Positions 1 to 14,040 are shown, counted from the stretch's first letter. The stretch is DNA of 64,000 nucleotides from Arthrobacter sp. 31Y (GCF_000526335.1 NZ_JAFW01000001.1:3348001-3412000); one strand, 5' to 3'. The notes: a model not told the origin generated them from the sequence alone. Numbers and translations: made by a program.

Positions 1-2084
1 ACGGCCACGTCACCATCCGTACCGTGAAGCATCTCGCGAAGTCCGTGGTTGTTGTAACCGAAGCAGGTCGCACCTCCATGACCCATGAGGCGCACGGCGT
101 GTGGACCGCAGTCCTTGAACCGCTGCAGGCCGGCCACGTGCCTGACTATCGTTTGGAAGTGGTGTACGACGTCGAACCCGTCACCATTGATGACCCGTAC
201 CACTACCTGCCTACCGTGGGTGAGGTGGACCTGCACCTGATCGGTGAAGGCCGCCACGAACGCCTCTGGGATGTCCTTGGGGCTCACGTTCAGCACTACC
301 GCTCCGCGTTGGGTGAGGTGGACGGAGTCTCCTTCGCAGTCTGGGCGCCCAACGCCCAAGCGGTCCGCGTGAAGGGCGACTTCAACGGGTGGGATGGCCG
401 GTCCCATGGGATGCGGTCCCTGGGTTCCTCCGGTGTGTGGGAACTCTTCATCCCGAGCGTTGTAGCAGGGGCGTGCTACAAATACGAGATCCTCACCAAG
501 GCGGGTCACTGGGTGGAAAAAGCCGACCCGTTGGCTTTCGGCACCGAGGTTCCGCCGCTGACCGCCTCACGCGTGGTGGACGCCAGTTACCGGTTCAAGG
601 ACGCGGAATGGATGAGCGCCCGTGCCGCGAAAGACCCGCACAATTCGCCCATGAGCGTTTACGAGGTCCACTTGGGCTCCTGGCGGCTGGGTCTTGGCTA
701 CAAGGAGCTTGCCAAGGAACTCGTGGACTACGTGAAGTGGCTCGGGTTCTCCCACGTTGAGTTCATGCCGGTGGCGGAGCACCCCTTCGGTGGTTCGTGG
801 GGCTACCAAGTGACCTCCTATTTCGCTCCGACCTCACGGTTCGGACACCCGGACGAGTTCCGGTTCCTGGTGGATTCCCTCCACCAAGCCGGCATCGGCG
901 TCCTGCTCGACTGGGTCCCGGCCCACTTCCCTAAAGACTCTTGGGCGCTGGCACAATTCGACGGTCAGCCACTGTACGAGCACTCGGACCCTGCCTTGGG
1001 CGAACACCCGGACTGGGGAACCCTGATCTTCGACTTCGGGCGCAGCGAGGTCCGGAACTTCCTGGTGTCCAACGCCCTGTACTGGCTGGAGGAATTCCAC
1101 ATCGATGGCCTGCGGGTAGATGCGGTGGCCTCCATGATCTACCTGGACTACTCCCGTGAAGAAGGGCAGTGGAAGCCCAACAAGTTCGGTGGCCGTGAGA
1201 ACCTCGAAGCCATTTCCTTCATGCAGGAAGTCAACGCCACCGTCTACAAGTCCCACCCCGGCGCCATCATCATTGCCGAGGAATCCACCGCCTTCCCGGG
1301 TGTTACGGCACCCACCAACCACGGAGGGCTTGGCTTCGGGCTCAAATGGAACATGGGCTGGATGCATGACTCGCTCAAGTACATTTCCGAAGACCCCATC
1401 AACCGCAAGTGGCACCACGGCACCATCACGTTCTCCTTGGTCTATGCCTTCACTGAGAACTTCCTGCTGCCCATCAGCCACGACGAAGTAGTTCACGGCA
1501 AGGGCTCCATGCTGCGGAAGATGCCGGGTGACCGGTGGCAGCAACTGGCCAACCTGCGTGCCTTCTTCGCGTACCAGTGGGCGCATCCGGGCAAGCAGCT
1601 CATCTTCATGGGCACTGAGTTCGGCCAGGAAGCGGAATGGTCCGAACAGTACGGGCTGGACTGGTTCCTCGCTGACATTCCTGCGCACCGCGGACTGCAG
1701 CTCCTCATCAAGGATCTCAACGAGCTCTACACCTCAACCCCGGCCCTTTACCAGCGGGACAACGAGGCCGGCGGTTTCCAGTGGATCAATGGTGGGGATG
1801 CCGATCACAACGTCCTCACGTTCATCCGCTGGGGTCACGACGGCAAGCCGTTGGTTTGCGCAGTGAACTTCTCGGGTGGTCCGCACAAGGATTACATCCT
1901 GGGTGTGCCGGCAGCAGGGGAGTGGGTAGAAGTGCTCAACACCGACGCTGAGACGTACGGCGGCTCCGGGGTTGTCAACGCAGGGTCGCTGATGGCATCG
2001 ACGCCGGGTACCGACGGGCAGCCTGCGGCGCTGACCGTGACGTTGCCTCCGCTTGGCGCTTCCTGGTTCGCGCCGGCCGAGTAG
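1..2084 (+). CDS. glgB: 1,4-alpha-glucan branching enzyme, 5' end outside window
   Basis: GlgB transfers alpha-1,4-glucan segments to make alpha-1,6 branches in glycogen, in the cytoplasm. The frame is open from the first bases (codons from position 3), so the true start lies upstream and the GTG at 24 is probably internal. A CBM48-like domain (FAVWAPNAQAVRVKGDFNGW) precedes the GH13 barrel. Visible GH13 motifs are DWVPAHFP, the nucleophile region GLRVDAVAS (Asp about residue 366 counted from 24), the acid/base EES, and SHDEVVHGK. About 690 residues are present against roughly 730-760 for the family. A hairpin follows the stop. The call is secure; only the N-terminus is missing. Confidence 0.96.
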   Translation, partial: GHVTIRTVKHLAKSVVVVTEAGRTSMTHEAHGVWTAVLEPLQAGHVPDYRLEVVYDVEPVTIDDPYHYLPTVGEVDLHLIGEGRHERLWDVLGAHVQHYRSALGEVDGVSFAVWAPNAQAVRVKGDFNGWDGRSHGMRSLGSSGVWELFIPSVVAGACYKYEILTKAGHWVEKADPLAFGTEVPPLTASRVVDASYRFKDAEWMSARAAKDPHNSPMSVYEVHLGSWRLGLGYKELAKELVDYVKWLGFSHVEFMPVAEHPFGGSWGYQVTSYFAPTSRFGHPDEFRFLVDSLHQAGIGVLLDWVPAHFPKDSWALAQFDGQPLYEHSDPALGEHPDWGTLIFDFGRSEVRNFLVSNALYWLEEFHIDGLRVDAVASMIYLDYSREEGQWKPNKFGGRENLEAISFMQEVNATVYKSHPGAIIIAEESTAFPGVTAPTNHGGLGFGLKWNMGWMHDSLKYISEDPINRKWHHGTITFSLVYAFTENFLLPISHDEVVHGKGSMLRKMPGDRWQQLANLRAFFAYQWAHPGKQLIFMGTEFGQEAEWSEQYGLDWFLADIPAHRGLQLLIKDLNELYTSTPALYQRDNEAGGFQWINGGDADHNVLTFIRWGHDGKPLVCAVNFSGGPHKDYILGVPAAGEWVEVLNTDAETYGGSGVVNAGSLMASTPGTDGQPAALTVTLPPLGASWFAPAE

Positions 2085-2146
2085 TCTGAGCGCTCGCAGT
2101 TGTTTGAGCGCTTGCAGCAGTGACCGGGGGCAATTACTCCTGGGGT

Positions 2147-2192
2147 GAGGAGGGTCCGGAGCCATGGTTCCGGGCCCTCTTCCCTTTGTTTC
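2147..2192 (+). terminator. Probable glgB terminator hairpin
   Basis: A GC-rich inverted repeat (GAGGGTCCGGA on the left, TTCCGGGCCCTC on the right, with a wobble pair) sits about 65 bases after the glgB stop and runs into a pyrimidine-rich stretch (TTCCCTTTGTTT). It fits an intrinsic terminator separating glgB from the rRNA promoter. Confidence 0.6.
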
Positions 2193-2342
2193 CGGGGATT
2201 TTGCTCGGCTAGGGAGGTGTGTCGCTGACGGGTTTTGCCATCCCGGGGAAGTAGGGGTATAGTTAGTACCCGCGCTGCTCCACGAGTAGAGATCGCAAGC
2301 TGACAAGATACCGCAAGGAAAAATCAAGTCAAGCATGCCGAT

Positions 2343-2371
2343 TTGACTCGGAGGAAGCTAGCCGGTAAGTT
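2343..2371 (+). promoter_or_regulatory. rRNA operon promoter (-35 TTGACT, -10 TAAGTT)
   Basis: TTGACT at 2343-2348 and TAAGTT at 2366-2371 are separated by exactly 17 bases, a good sigma-70/SigA spacing. It lies about 260 bases upstream of mature 16S and fits a main rrn promoter. The rest of 2193-2626 holds the leader and no credible protein gene. Confidence 0.65.
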
Positions 2372-2436
2372 TGAAAAGTTGCTCCGGAGCGATCCTGTCC
2401 CTTTGTGGGGGTTTGGTGGTGCCGGGTGTGTCTGTT

Positions 2437-2460
2437 GTTTGAGAACTCAATAGTGTGCCA
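2437..2460 (+). promoter_or_regulatory. rRNA leader motif (GTTTGAGAACTCAATAGTG)
   Basis: The motif GTTTGAGAACTCAATAGTG lies in the 16S leader. A close relative, GTTTGAGAACTACATAGTGG, recurs at 4551-4570 just before 23S. Such leader elements take part in antitermination and RNase III processing of actinobacterial rRNA. The role is assigned from position and repetition. Confidence 0.5.
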
Positions 2461-2626
2461 AGTTTGTTGATGCCGATTGTTTTATTGATTGGTTGAAATT
2501 ATGGCCGGATTGTCGCGCACCCCCGTGTGTGGTGGTCTGGTTTTCAGCTGGTTTCGAATTTTGTGCAGCCGTGTTCGCCGTTATTTCCGGTGGGTGTGGT
2601 TGTGTCTGTTTGATTTTTGTTTTACT

Positions 2627-7838
<5,212 letters not shown>

Positions 7839-7858
7839 ACACCACACAACACACTGCA

Positions 7859-7885
7859 CGCGTCCACTATGTGGTTCCCGAACAA
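7859..7885 (+). other. 3' arm of the 23S processing stem
   Basis: The sequence CGCGTCCACTATGTGGTTCC and the following CGAACAA are nearly complementary to 4549-4575 upstream of 23S, with only G-U type deviations. The two arms would bring the ends of pre-23S together as the RNase III processing stem found in bacterial rrn transcripts. Confidence 0.7.
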
Positions 7886-7996
7886 CAAACACCTTGTTCC
7901 AGGAACCAACACAACAAAATAACAACCAAGCACCACAGTTGTAACCCAAAGTCTTCCCACCCCACGGCCAAAAACCGTACGGGGACGGGTAACAGA

Positions 7997-8114
7997 GTTA
8001 CGGCGGTCATAGCGTGGGGGAAACGCCCGGTCCCATTCCGAACCCGGAAGCTAAGACCCACAGCGCCGATGGTACTGCACCCGGGAGGGTGTGGGAGAGT
8101 AGGACACCGCCGGA
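7997..8114 (+). rRNA. rrf: 5S ribosomal RNA
   Basis: About 118 nt beginning GTTACGGCGGTCATAGCGTG and closing with GTAGGACACCGCCGGAC. The 5' GGCGG and 3' CCGCC pair to form helix I, and the CCGAACCCGGAAGCTAAG loop is typical. It completes the 16S-23S-5S order. Confidence 0.96.
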
Positions 8115-8124
8115 CATAAATTGA

Positions 8125-8162
8125 GAAGAGCCCCAGCCGCTGGCTGGGGCTCTTCGTCTTTA
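8125..8162 (+). terminator. rRNA operon terminator
   Basis: A perfect 13-bp stem (AAGAGCCCCAGCC / GGCTGGGGCTCTT) with a 3-base loop lies 10 bases after 5S and is followed by TCGTCTTT. It is a strong intrinsic terminator for the rrn operon. Confidence 0.9.
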
Positions 8163-8203
8163 ACCCACCTGTGTGCCTTCCGCCCCCGGTAGAGTTGGTG
8201 GTC

Positions 8204-8698
8204 ATGGAAAATCTCTTCAGCCACCCAGAGTCGGAGCCCGAGTCGTCCAGACCGGACGGTGACGGCCTGGAGCCTCTCATCATTACTGTTGTGGTGCCCA
8301 CCAATGTTTCTCATGCCTTCCAGGGGTTCACCGATCATCCACACCTCTGGTGGCCACTGGAGCAAGAGAGCGTGAACGGCGAGGGATCTCATGTTGAGTT
8401 CGAAGAGAACCTGATACTGGAGACGGCCGAGGATGGCCGCACCTCAGTGTGGGGGACCATCGACGATTGGCAGCCCCCGCTGTCCTTCCATGCCAGTTGG
8501 TATCCGGCCAGCACGCCCTTGTGGTCCACGGAGATCCGCGTGGTTTTCCGGGCAGTGGAGGAGGGCACTGAAGTTCGCCTGATCCATGATGGTTGGGAAG
8601 GCGCCGAGGATCCTGCGGCCTCCCGCGCTTCTTACGCCGAAGGCTGGCCCGGGGTCTTGGAGCGCTACGTGAGGTTCATGGGCGGAGCCGTTGCCTAG
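8204..8698 (+). CDS. SRPBCC/AHSA1-family protein
   Basis: A 164-residue protein with the AHSA1-like START fold layout: a first strand (LEPLIITVVVPTNVSHAFQGFTD), a central WWPLEQESV segment, a VWGTIDDWQPP turn and a long C-terminal helix (YAEGWPGVLERYVRFM). Such proteins bind small hydrophobic ligands or act as chaperone-ATPase activators; the ligand cannot be read from sequence. The ATG at 8204 was chosen because the upstream in-frame GTG (8171) adds a non-conserved proline-rich stretch. The TTG start of the next gene overlaps its stop, so the two are likely translated together. Confidence 0.8.
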   Translation: MENLFSHPESEPESSRPDGDGLEPLIITVVVPTNVSHAFQGFTDHPHLWWPLEQESVNGEGSHVEFEENLILETAEDGRTSVWGTIDDWQPPLSFHASWYPASTPLWSTEIRVVFRAVEEGTEVRLIHDGWEGAEDPAASRASYAEGWPGVLERYVRFMGGAVA

Positions 8699-9212
8699 GA
8701 TCCGCAGGCTCCACGCGAACGATTGGGAGCTGTTGAAGGCGATCCGTATGGAGATGCTCACAGATACGCCCATGGCCTACGTGGAGAGCCTGGAGGCCGC
8801 TCGCCGGCAAACTGAAAGCCAATGGCAGGTGCGTGCTGCCGCGATGTCCGGCGATGCCAGCATTACTTTGGTTGCCGACACCGGTGAAGACGGGAGCAAA
8901 CTCTGCGGCCTGATGCGTGTTGTGCTCAAACATCCCCAGAGCCCGGAGGAGCCGCCTCAGGCGATGCTGATCAGTGTCTATGTGGCACCTAAACACCGAG
9001 GGCTGGGCTTGGCTGACGAACTGCTGAGAGAGGCGTGTAACGCCGCAGCGCAGGAATTGGGAGCCGGAAGCATTGAGCTAGGGGTTCATGAGGAGAACAT
9101 GAGGGCGCTTGCCTTTTATCGGCGCCACGGATTTGAGGCCACGGGCGCCAGCCGGCCCTACCCGCAGGACACATCAAAGCTGGAGCTCGTGATGGTCCGG
9201 CGTCTCCCGTAA
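8691..9212 (+). CDS. GNAT family N-acetyltransferase
   Basis: A 173-residue acetyl-CoA-dependent acyltransferase of unknown acceptor. The motif A region is visible as LISVYVAPKHRGLGLADELLREA (acetyl-CoA pyrophosphate loop HRGLGLA), followed by the motif B ending ALAFYRRHGFEATG. The start is a TTG overlapping the previous stop by 8 bases, consistent with translational coupling. It ends 20 bases before the convergent LacI gene. Confidence 0.85.
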   Translation: MPRIRRLHANDWELLKAIRMEMLTDTPMAYVESLEAARRQTESQWQVRAAAMSGDASITLVADTGEDGSKLCGLMRVVLKHPQSPEEPPQAMLISVYVAPKHRGLGLADELLREACNAAAQELGAGSIELGVHEENMRALAFYRRHGFEATGASRPYPQDTSKLELVMVRRLP

Positions 9213-9232
9213 AGGGCTGCCCTGAAGAAGGA

Positions 9233-10255
9233 CTACGAGGCGCCGGTCCTGGGCACGGCTGTACTTGTCCGGACCACCATTTCGGTGGGGTGCTCGGTAT
9301 CAGCCGGTTCAAGCACCAGGCCTTTGTTGATTGCAGCCAGCAGAGTCCGGACAGCCAATGCCCCCTGCCCCTTGGCATCTTGGTCGATTGTGGTCAGGCC
9401 CAGGACCTTGCCGAGGTCATGCCCGTCGATGCCCATGACTGAAAGATCATCCGGGATGCGTAGGCCGAAGTCCCGGGCGGCGAGGATGGTGCCGATTGCC
9501 ATTTCGTCCGACGCTGCGAAGACTGCGGTGGGTCTCTCCGGTGCGCTGGCCAGCAATTGCCGCGCGGCAGCGTAGGCGCCTTCCATGGTGAAGTCCGCGG
9601 AAACGATCCATTCGGGCCTGACGGGGCAGCCGGCGTCGCTCATTGCTTTCTCAAAACCGCTGCGTCGGGTCCCCGGCAGGTGGAAGTCTTGGTCGTAGGC
9701 TTCAAGACCGGTGATGTGCGCGATCTTGGTATGCCCCAGGCCCAACAGGTGGTTGGTGGCTCTGAAGGCGATTCCCGAGTCGTCGATCCTGATGGTGGAT
9801 GCTCCCGGCAAAGGACCACCGATGCCCACAATGGGCCGGTGCACCGAATGAAGCTGCTGGAGCTCATCTTCGCTGAGCTCCAGGGATACAGCAATCACCG
9901 CATCCACCCGCTTGCGGAGCAGGAAGTCGTTGAAGACGCTTTTCCGGTGGGCGGGGTTTTCACCGATGTTGTAGAGGGTGAGGTCATAGCCGGCCTCAAG
10001 CAGCGCCGCGGAGGCGCCCTCGATCACCGCTGAAAAGAACCAGCGGTGGACCGAGGGAACCACCAAACCGACGTTGTGCGTGCGACCGGAGGCCAGGCTC
10101 GACGCATGGTAGGATAGCACGAATCCCAGCTCGGCCGCGGCGGCACGGGCACGCTCCCGGCTGGTGGGCGAGACGTTGCCCTTACCGCTCAGCGCCCGTG
10201 AGACAGTGGCAACGGACAGCCCTGCTCGCTCGGCTACGTCCTTGATGCCGGTCAT
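9233..10255 (-). CDS. LacI family transcriptional regulator
   Basis: A 340-residue repressor with the N-terminal LacI HTH and hinge (DVAERAGLSVATVSRALSG) and a periplasmic-binding-like sugar-sensing domain (VGLVVPSVHRWFFSAVIEGA, AVFAASDEMAIG, DLSVMGIDGHDLG). The ATG at 10255 is preceded by GAGGAG at good spacing, so the longer in-frame start at 10273 is rejected. It lies 19 bases behind the alpha-glucosidase gene on the same strand, so both are probably one transcript. Two LacI-type palindromes upstream of the glucosidase suggest autoregulation with an alpha-glucoside as the likely effector. Confidence 0.92.
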   Translation of the reverse strand: MTGIKDVAERAGLSVATVSRALSGKGNVSPTSRERARAAAAELGFVLSYHASSLASGRTHNVGLVVPSVHRWFFSAVIEGASAALLEAGYDLTLYNIGENPAHRKSVFNDFLLRKRVDAVIAVSLELSEDELQQLHSVHRPIVGIGGPLPGASTIRIDDSGIAFRATNHLLGLGHTKIAHITGLEAYDQDFHLPGTRRSGFEKAMSDAGCPVRPEWIVSADFTMEGAYAAARQLLASAPERPTAVFAASDEMAIGTILAARDFGLRIPDDLSVMGIDGHDLGKVLGLTTIDQDAKGQGALAVRTLLAAINKGLVLEPADTEHPTEMVVRTSTAVPRTGAS

Positions 10256-10274
10256 GCTGCTCCTCGGTGGCAAA

Positions 10275-12002
10275 TTAGCTGGCTGTGAGCCAGATCGTCT
10301 CTCCCGAGCCTAGTGGATCTGTGTTGTCCGCCCCGGAGCTTCGCAGGATGGTTGCACCTGCCGGGAGTGGCATGGCCTCGGTCCCGACGTTCATGATCAC
10401 CAAGGTGCTGCCGTTGAGGTAAGCCAGCGAGGTGTCGCTGCAGTAGTCCTCCACCCAGGCAAGGGAGCCTTGGCCGAGGCGAAGCCCGGCCCGCTGGGCG
10501 AGCATCTCCCGGTAAAGGTTGAGGTGCGACGCCGGATCGGACTCCTGCTTGTCCCTCGCTAGTGCTGGCCAGGACTCGGGCTGCGGGAGCCAAGGATCCA
10601 TGCCGCTTCCGAAGCCGGCGTGGGCTTCGGAGGAGCGCCAAGGCAGTGGAACCCGGCAGCCGTCGCGGCCGATGCGGGCTCCGCCGGTTCGGGCGAACGT
10701 GGGGTCCTGTCGCATGGTGCCGGGGATGCTGGAGGAATCGGGCAGGCCGAGTTCCTCGCCTTGGTATAGGTAGGCGCCGCCGGGAAGGCCGAGCATGAAC
10801 ATGGTGGCCGCGGCAGCCCGGCGTCGTCCGAGTTCTTCGTTTGGCTGGTGGTCGTCGGGGCCGATGCCATCTCCGTCGCGCGGTCCCGGACCGTCGTAGC
10901 CGAAACGTGAAACGTGCCGGACAACATCGTGGTTGGACAGCACCCAGGTGCTCGGGGCGCCGACGGCATCCAAGGACACCAGCGAGTCAGTGATGATGTG
11001 GCGGAGGCGGTTCACGTCCAGTCCTGCGTGCAGGTAGGGGAAGTTGAAGGCCTGGTGCATTTCGTCGGGGCGAACCCACTGCGCCAGGCGGGGAAGGGGG
11101 TCCACATTGGCTTCGGCGCACAGGATGCGGTCCGGTCCGTACTCTTCCAGGATGGAACGCCAGCGCCGATAAATGTCGTGGAGAGCCGGCTGGCCAAACA
11201 TGGGTGCGTCATGGCCCGGGAAGCCGTCTGAACTGTTGCCGTCTGCGCGGCCGCCCCAGTTGGGCAAGCCTGTTGCTTTGACCAGCGCGTGGGCTACGTC
11301 CACCCGGAAACCGGAGATGCCGCGCTCCAGCCAGAAGCGCAGGACGCGCTCAAACTCGGCGTGGACAGCCGGGTTGTCCCAGTTGAAGTCCGGCTGCGAG
11401 GAGTCAAAGAGGTGCAGGAACCACTGGCCGGGCTGGCCGTTCGGTTCCACGATGCGTGTCCATGCGGGGCCACCGAAGTGCGATTGCCAGTTGTTGGGCG
11501 GCTCGTTGCCGTCCTGGCCTTGACCGTCCCGGAAGATAAACATGTCCCGCTCCTCACTGCCGGGCCCGGCAGTGAGGGCTGACTGGAAGGCGATGTGCTG
11601 ATCCGAGCAGTGGTTGGGGACGAGGTCCGCGATGACGCGCAGGTTGAGCCTGTTGGCCTCGGCAATGAGGGAGTCGAAATCGGCCAAGGTGCCGAAGAGC
11701 GGATCGACGTCGCAATAATCACTGACGTCGTAGCCGGCATCCCGCTGAGGTGAGCGGTAGAAGGGTGACAACCACACAGCGTCCACACCCAGCCCTGCCA
11801 AGTGCGTGAGTTCGGCAGTGATGCCCGCCAAGTCTCCTACGCCGTCTCCGTTGAGGTCGCGGAAGGATCGCGGATAGATCTGATAGATCACAGCCGATCG
11901 CCACCAGCCATGCGCTGTAGAGGCATCGTGGACCGGGGTCAGATGCGTGAAAGCTACTGCGGGCTCGTGGGTCGCAACCGAGAGCATGGAATCTACGGAC
12001 AT
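10275..12002 (-). CDS. GH13 alpha-glucosidase
   Basis: A cytoplasmic retaining glycosidase of about 575 residues in the oligo-1,6-glucosidase/alpha-glucosidase branch of GH13. Visible blocks are WWRSAVIYQIYPRSF, DLVPNHCSDQH (region I), GFRVDVAHAL (nucleophile Asp), CAEANVDP (acid/base Glu) and LSNHDVVRH (region IV). Maltose, isomaltose or trehalose-type substrates are all possible. The start is uncertain: in-frame TTG 12029, ATG 12011, ATG 12002 and ATG 11987 all lack a clear ribosome site, and 12002 was chosen by alignment with the family N-terminus. It is followed directly by the LacI regulator. Confidence 0.88.
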   Translation of the reverse strand: MSVDSMLSVATHEPAVAFTHLTPVHDASTAHGWWRSAVIYQIYPRSFRDLNGDGVGDLAGITAELTHLAGLGVDAVWLSPFYRSPQRDAGYDVSDYCDVDPLFGTLADFDSLIAEANRLNLRVIADLVPNHCSDQHIAFQSALTAGPGSEERDMFIFRDGQGQDGNEPPNNWQSHFGGPAWTRIVEPNGQPGQWFLHLFDSSQPDFNWDNPAVHAEFERVLRFWLERGISGFRVDVAHALVKATGLPNWGGRADGNSSDGFPGHDAPMFGQPALHDIYRRWRSILEEYGPDRILCAEANVDPLPRLAQWVRPDEMHQAFNFPYLHAGLDVNRLRHIITDSLVSLDAVGAPSTWVLSNHDVVRHVSRFGYDGPGPRDGDGIGPDDHQPNEELGRRRAAAATMFMLGLPGGAYLYQGEELGLPDSSSIPGTMRQDPTFARTGGARIGRDGCRVPLPWRSSEAHAGFGSGMDPWLPQPESWPALARDKQESDPASHLNLYREMLAQRAGLRLGQGSLAWVEDYCSDTSLAYLNGSTLVIMNVGTEAMPLPAGATILRSSGADNTDPLGSGETIWLTAS

Positions 12003-12033
12003 GAAACACATCGTAGAAGAGTTTTCCAAAAAG

Positions 12034-12047
12034 TGTAAACGTTTCCA
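12034..12047. promoter_or_regulatory. LacI-type operator proximal to the glucosidase gene
   Basis: TGTAAACGTTTCCA is an imperfect palindrome around the central CG, the standard LacI-family operator form. It sits 32 bases upstream of the alpha-glucosidase ATG and is likely bound by the LacI protein encoded just downstream of that gene. Confidence 0.6.
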
Positions 12048-12120
12048 GCCCTAAGGCTACTGTCTTTGCAGTACTTGAGTGGGGTGGTTTCCCTGGATCT
12101 ACAATCGTGTTCACTAAACG

Positions 12121-12134
12121 TGGAAGCGCTTGCG
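12121..12134. promoter_or_regulatory. LacI-type operator, distal
   Basis: TGGAAGCGCTTGCG, with the palindromic core AAGCGCTT, is a second LacI-family operator form 87 bases from the proximal site, a spacing that allows looping. The remaining 12135-12305 region holds no gene I can support. Confidence 0.5.
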
Positions 12135-12305
12135 GCCCCGCTTGCCGTTCCACCGGAAATTGGGCGATTCCCGGGGCCATGGCGCCCACTTACTAGAGGA
12201 AATCCTGTGCCGCCGGTGATGTGCGGCGCTGGCTAGACTGGCACTGAATAGACTGCGAAGACTGCCGGTTTGGCGTGTCCGCGGAGCTCATGTGGAGGGA
12301 AAGCC

Positions 12306-13769
12306 TTGTCGGACGAAACGGCCGTAGCCGGAACATCAGTGGAAAACATCAAGGAACGCACCGTAGGCCGAGGCGAAGACGCCCAGCCCTCAGCCGCGCA
12401 GAGGACCTTCCTGCAAGAACTCGAAGCCGGACTTGGTGCCGGGAAAATGACGGACGATGAAGAGACCCTCACCATGTACTCGGCCGATCAGGGACCGATA
12501 CTGGACAGGCACCTGCCTCTCGCCGTGGTCTGGGCCGAGTCCGTCGAGGATGTCCAGCACATTGTTCGCAGCTGCGCGGCCCATCAGGTGCCGATCGTCG
12601 CACGGGGTGCCGGCACGGGCGTTTCCGGGGGTGCGCACGCCACCCAAGGCTGCATCGTCCTGAGCTTGGAACGGATGAACCGCATCCTTGACCTCAACCC
12701 CGACGACGAGACCGCCGTCGTCGAGCCCGGCGTCATCAACGCCGACCTGAACGCTGCCGCCGCCGAACACGGCCTCATGTACGCACCGGACCCGGCCAGC
12801 TACAAAATGTCCACCATTGGCGGCAACGTCGCCACCAACGCCGGGGGACTGCGGTGCGCTAAGTACGGTGTAACGCGCGATTCCGTGCTGGCGCTCGACG
12901 TCGTCATGGCCGATGGCTCCCTGATGCACACCGGTCACCAGACCTTCAAAGGCGTTGCAGGCTATGACCTCACCGCACTGCTGGTGGGCTCGGAAGGAAC
13001 GCTGGGGATCGTGGTGGGTGTGACAGTTCGTCTGAAGTACCTGCCGCGCGAGATCCACACCATTGCTGCGTTCTATCAGGACTTCCGTAGCGCCGCTGCC
13101 GGGGTACTCGCCGTAGGCAGAGCGCGGGTGCAGCCCGCCATCATGGAACTCCTGGACAACGGCACACTGGTGCAGCTGGACGAACTGCACGGCGGCGATC
13201 TGCAAAAGCGCGGCAAGTCCCTCTTGCTCATCCAGACAGATGGGTTCGGTGCCGCCGCGGAAGCCGACGTCGTCCGGCAGGTACTTGCCGAAGGCGGCGC
13301 CACAGTGACCACCGAAGCCAGCGCCGAAGCCGAAATGCTGGTGGAACTCCGCCGCAACAGCCGCGGCGTCGAAGTGGACGACGAATTCAGGGTTGGCGAA
13401 GACATCGCCGTCCCACGCTCGCGGCTGGTGGACTTCGTGGCGGAACTCGAAGCCACGGCCGACCGCTTCCAGGTACGGCTCAAAGTAGTGGCCCACGCTG
13501 GCGACGGCAACCTGCACCCCACCTTCTGGATGGACCGTGTGGACCCAACCACCGACGCCGATGCCCTGCAGCGACTCAACGCTGCCCTGGACGAATCCAT
13601 CCGCGTAGGACTGGAGATGGGCGGAACCATCACCGGCGAGCACGGCGTAGGGCAGTACAAGCTGCGATGGCTCGGCCTCGAGCAGCCCGAGCCGGTGCGT
13701 GAGCTGCAGCGGCGGATCAAGGAGCTGTTCGACCCGCAGGGGATTCTGAATCCGGGGAAGGCTATCTAG
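12306..13769 (+). CDS. FAD-binding oxidase, GlcD family
   Basis: A 487-residue flavoprotein of the glycolate oxidase GlcD/D-lactate dehydrogenase family, oxidising a 2-hydroxy acid. The PCMH FAD-binding domain is visible as PIVARGAGTGVSGGA and STIGGNVATNAGGLRCAKYG. The C-terminal FAD-oxidase domain has VAHAGDGNLHP and GGTITGEHGVGQYKL. The TTG at 12306 was chosen because GGAGGG lies 6 bases upstream at 12294-12299; the frame extends to 12270 without a better start. It stands alone, with no glcE/glcF partners. Substrate could be glycolate, D-lactate or another 2-hydroxy acid. Confidence 0.9.
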   Translation: MSDETAVAGTSVENIKERTVGRGEDAQPSAAQRTFLQELEAGLGAGKMTDDEETLTMYSADQGPILDRHLPLAVVWAESVEDVQHIVRSCAAHQVPIVARGAGTGVSGGAHATQGCIVLSLERMNRILDLNPDDETAVVEPGVINADLNAAAAEHGLMYAPDPASYKMSTIGGNVATNAGGLRCAKYGVTRDSVLALDVVMADGSLMHTGHQTFKGVAGYDLTALLVGSEGTLGIVVGVTVRLKYLPREIHTIAAFYQDFRSAAAGVLAVGRARVQPAIMELLDNGTLVQLDELHGGDLQKRGKSLLLIQTDGFGAAAEADVVRQVLAEGGATVTTEASAEAEMLVELRRNSRGVEVDDEFRVGEDIAVPRSRLVDFVAELEATADRFQVRLKVVAHAGDGNLHPTFWMDRVDPTTDADALQRLNAALDESIRVGLEMGGTITGEHGVGQYKLRWLGLEQPEPVRELQRRIKELFDPQGILNPGKAI

Positions 13770-13824
13770 GCTGGCCCTTAGGGGGGGGCGTCCCGCCGGG
13801 CCGAAACGCTCGGCGCGCGCATCT

Positions 13825-13938
13825 GTGACGCTCTATCACCTCCTTCGGGTTTGGGTGTGACGCTCTATCACGTCCCTCGGGTTTGGGGGTGATGCTCTAT
13901 CACCTCCCTCGGGCTTGGGCGTGATGCTCTATCACCTC
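13825..13938. repeat. 32-bp tandem repeat, about 3.6 copies
   Basis: Units start at 13825, 13857, 13889 and 13921, exactly 32 bases apart. Each begins GTGA(C/T)GCTCTATCAC, a small hairpin with 5-base arms, followed by CTCC(C/T)TCGGG(T/C)TTGGG. It lies in the 295-base gap between the FAD oxidase and the MFS gene. No coding potential is seen. Confidence 0.9.
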
Positions 13939-13968
13939 CAATCCTCTTGCAGATCACCTCGACACTTC

Positions 13969-13980
13969 TTGGTATTCCAA
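13969..13980. promoter_or_regulatory. GntR-type box 1 (TTGGTATTCCAA)
   Basis: TTGGTATTCCAA matches 11 of 12 positions of the perfect palindrome at 14064-14075. It lies about 95 bases before that site and 128 bases before the MFS start. FCD-type GntR regulators commonly bind short T-rich/A-rich palindromes of this kind. Confidence 0.55.
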
Positions 13981-14040
13981 AATTGCCTGGCGCAAAGCAT
14001 GCGTCACATCTGAACTGCCTCTTTATCGGCATTTACTTTC

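Noticed and set aside
12390..13643. 417-residue open frame antisense to the FAD oxidase gene
   Set aside because: It mirrors the GlcD-family gene, has no family signature, and comes from the high-GC codon structure of the sense gene.
13825..13938. CRISPR array
   Set aside because: The 32-base units are contiguous, with no unique spacers between repeats and no cas genes nearby.
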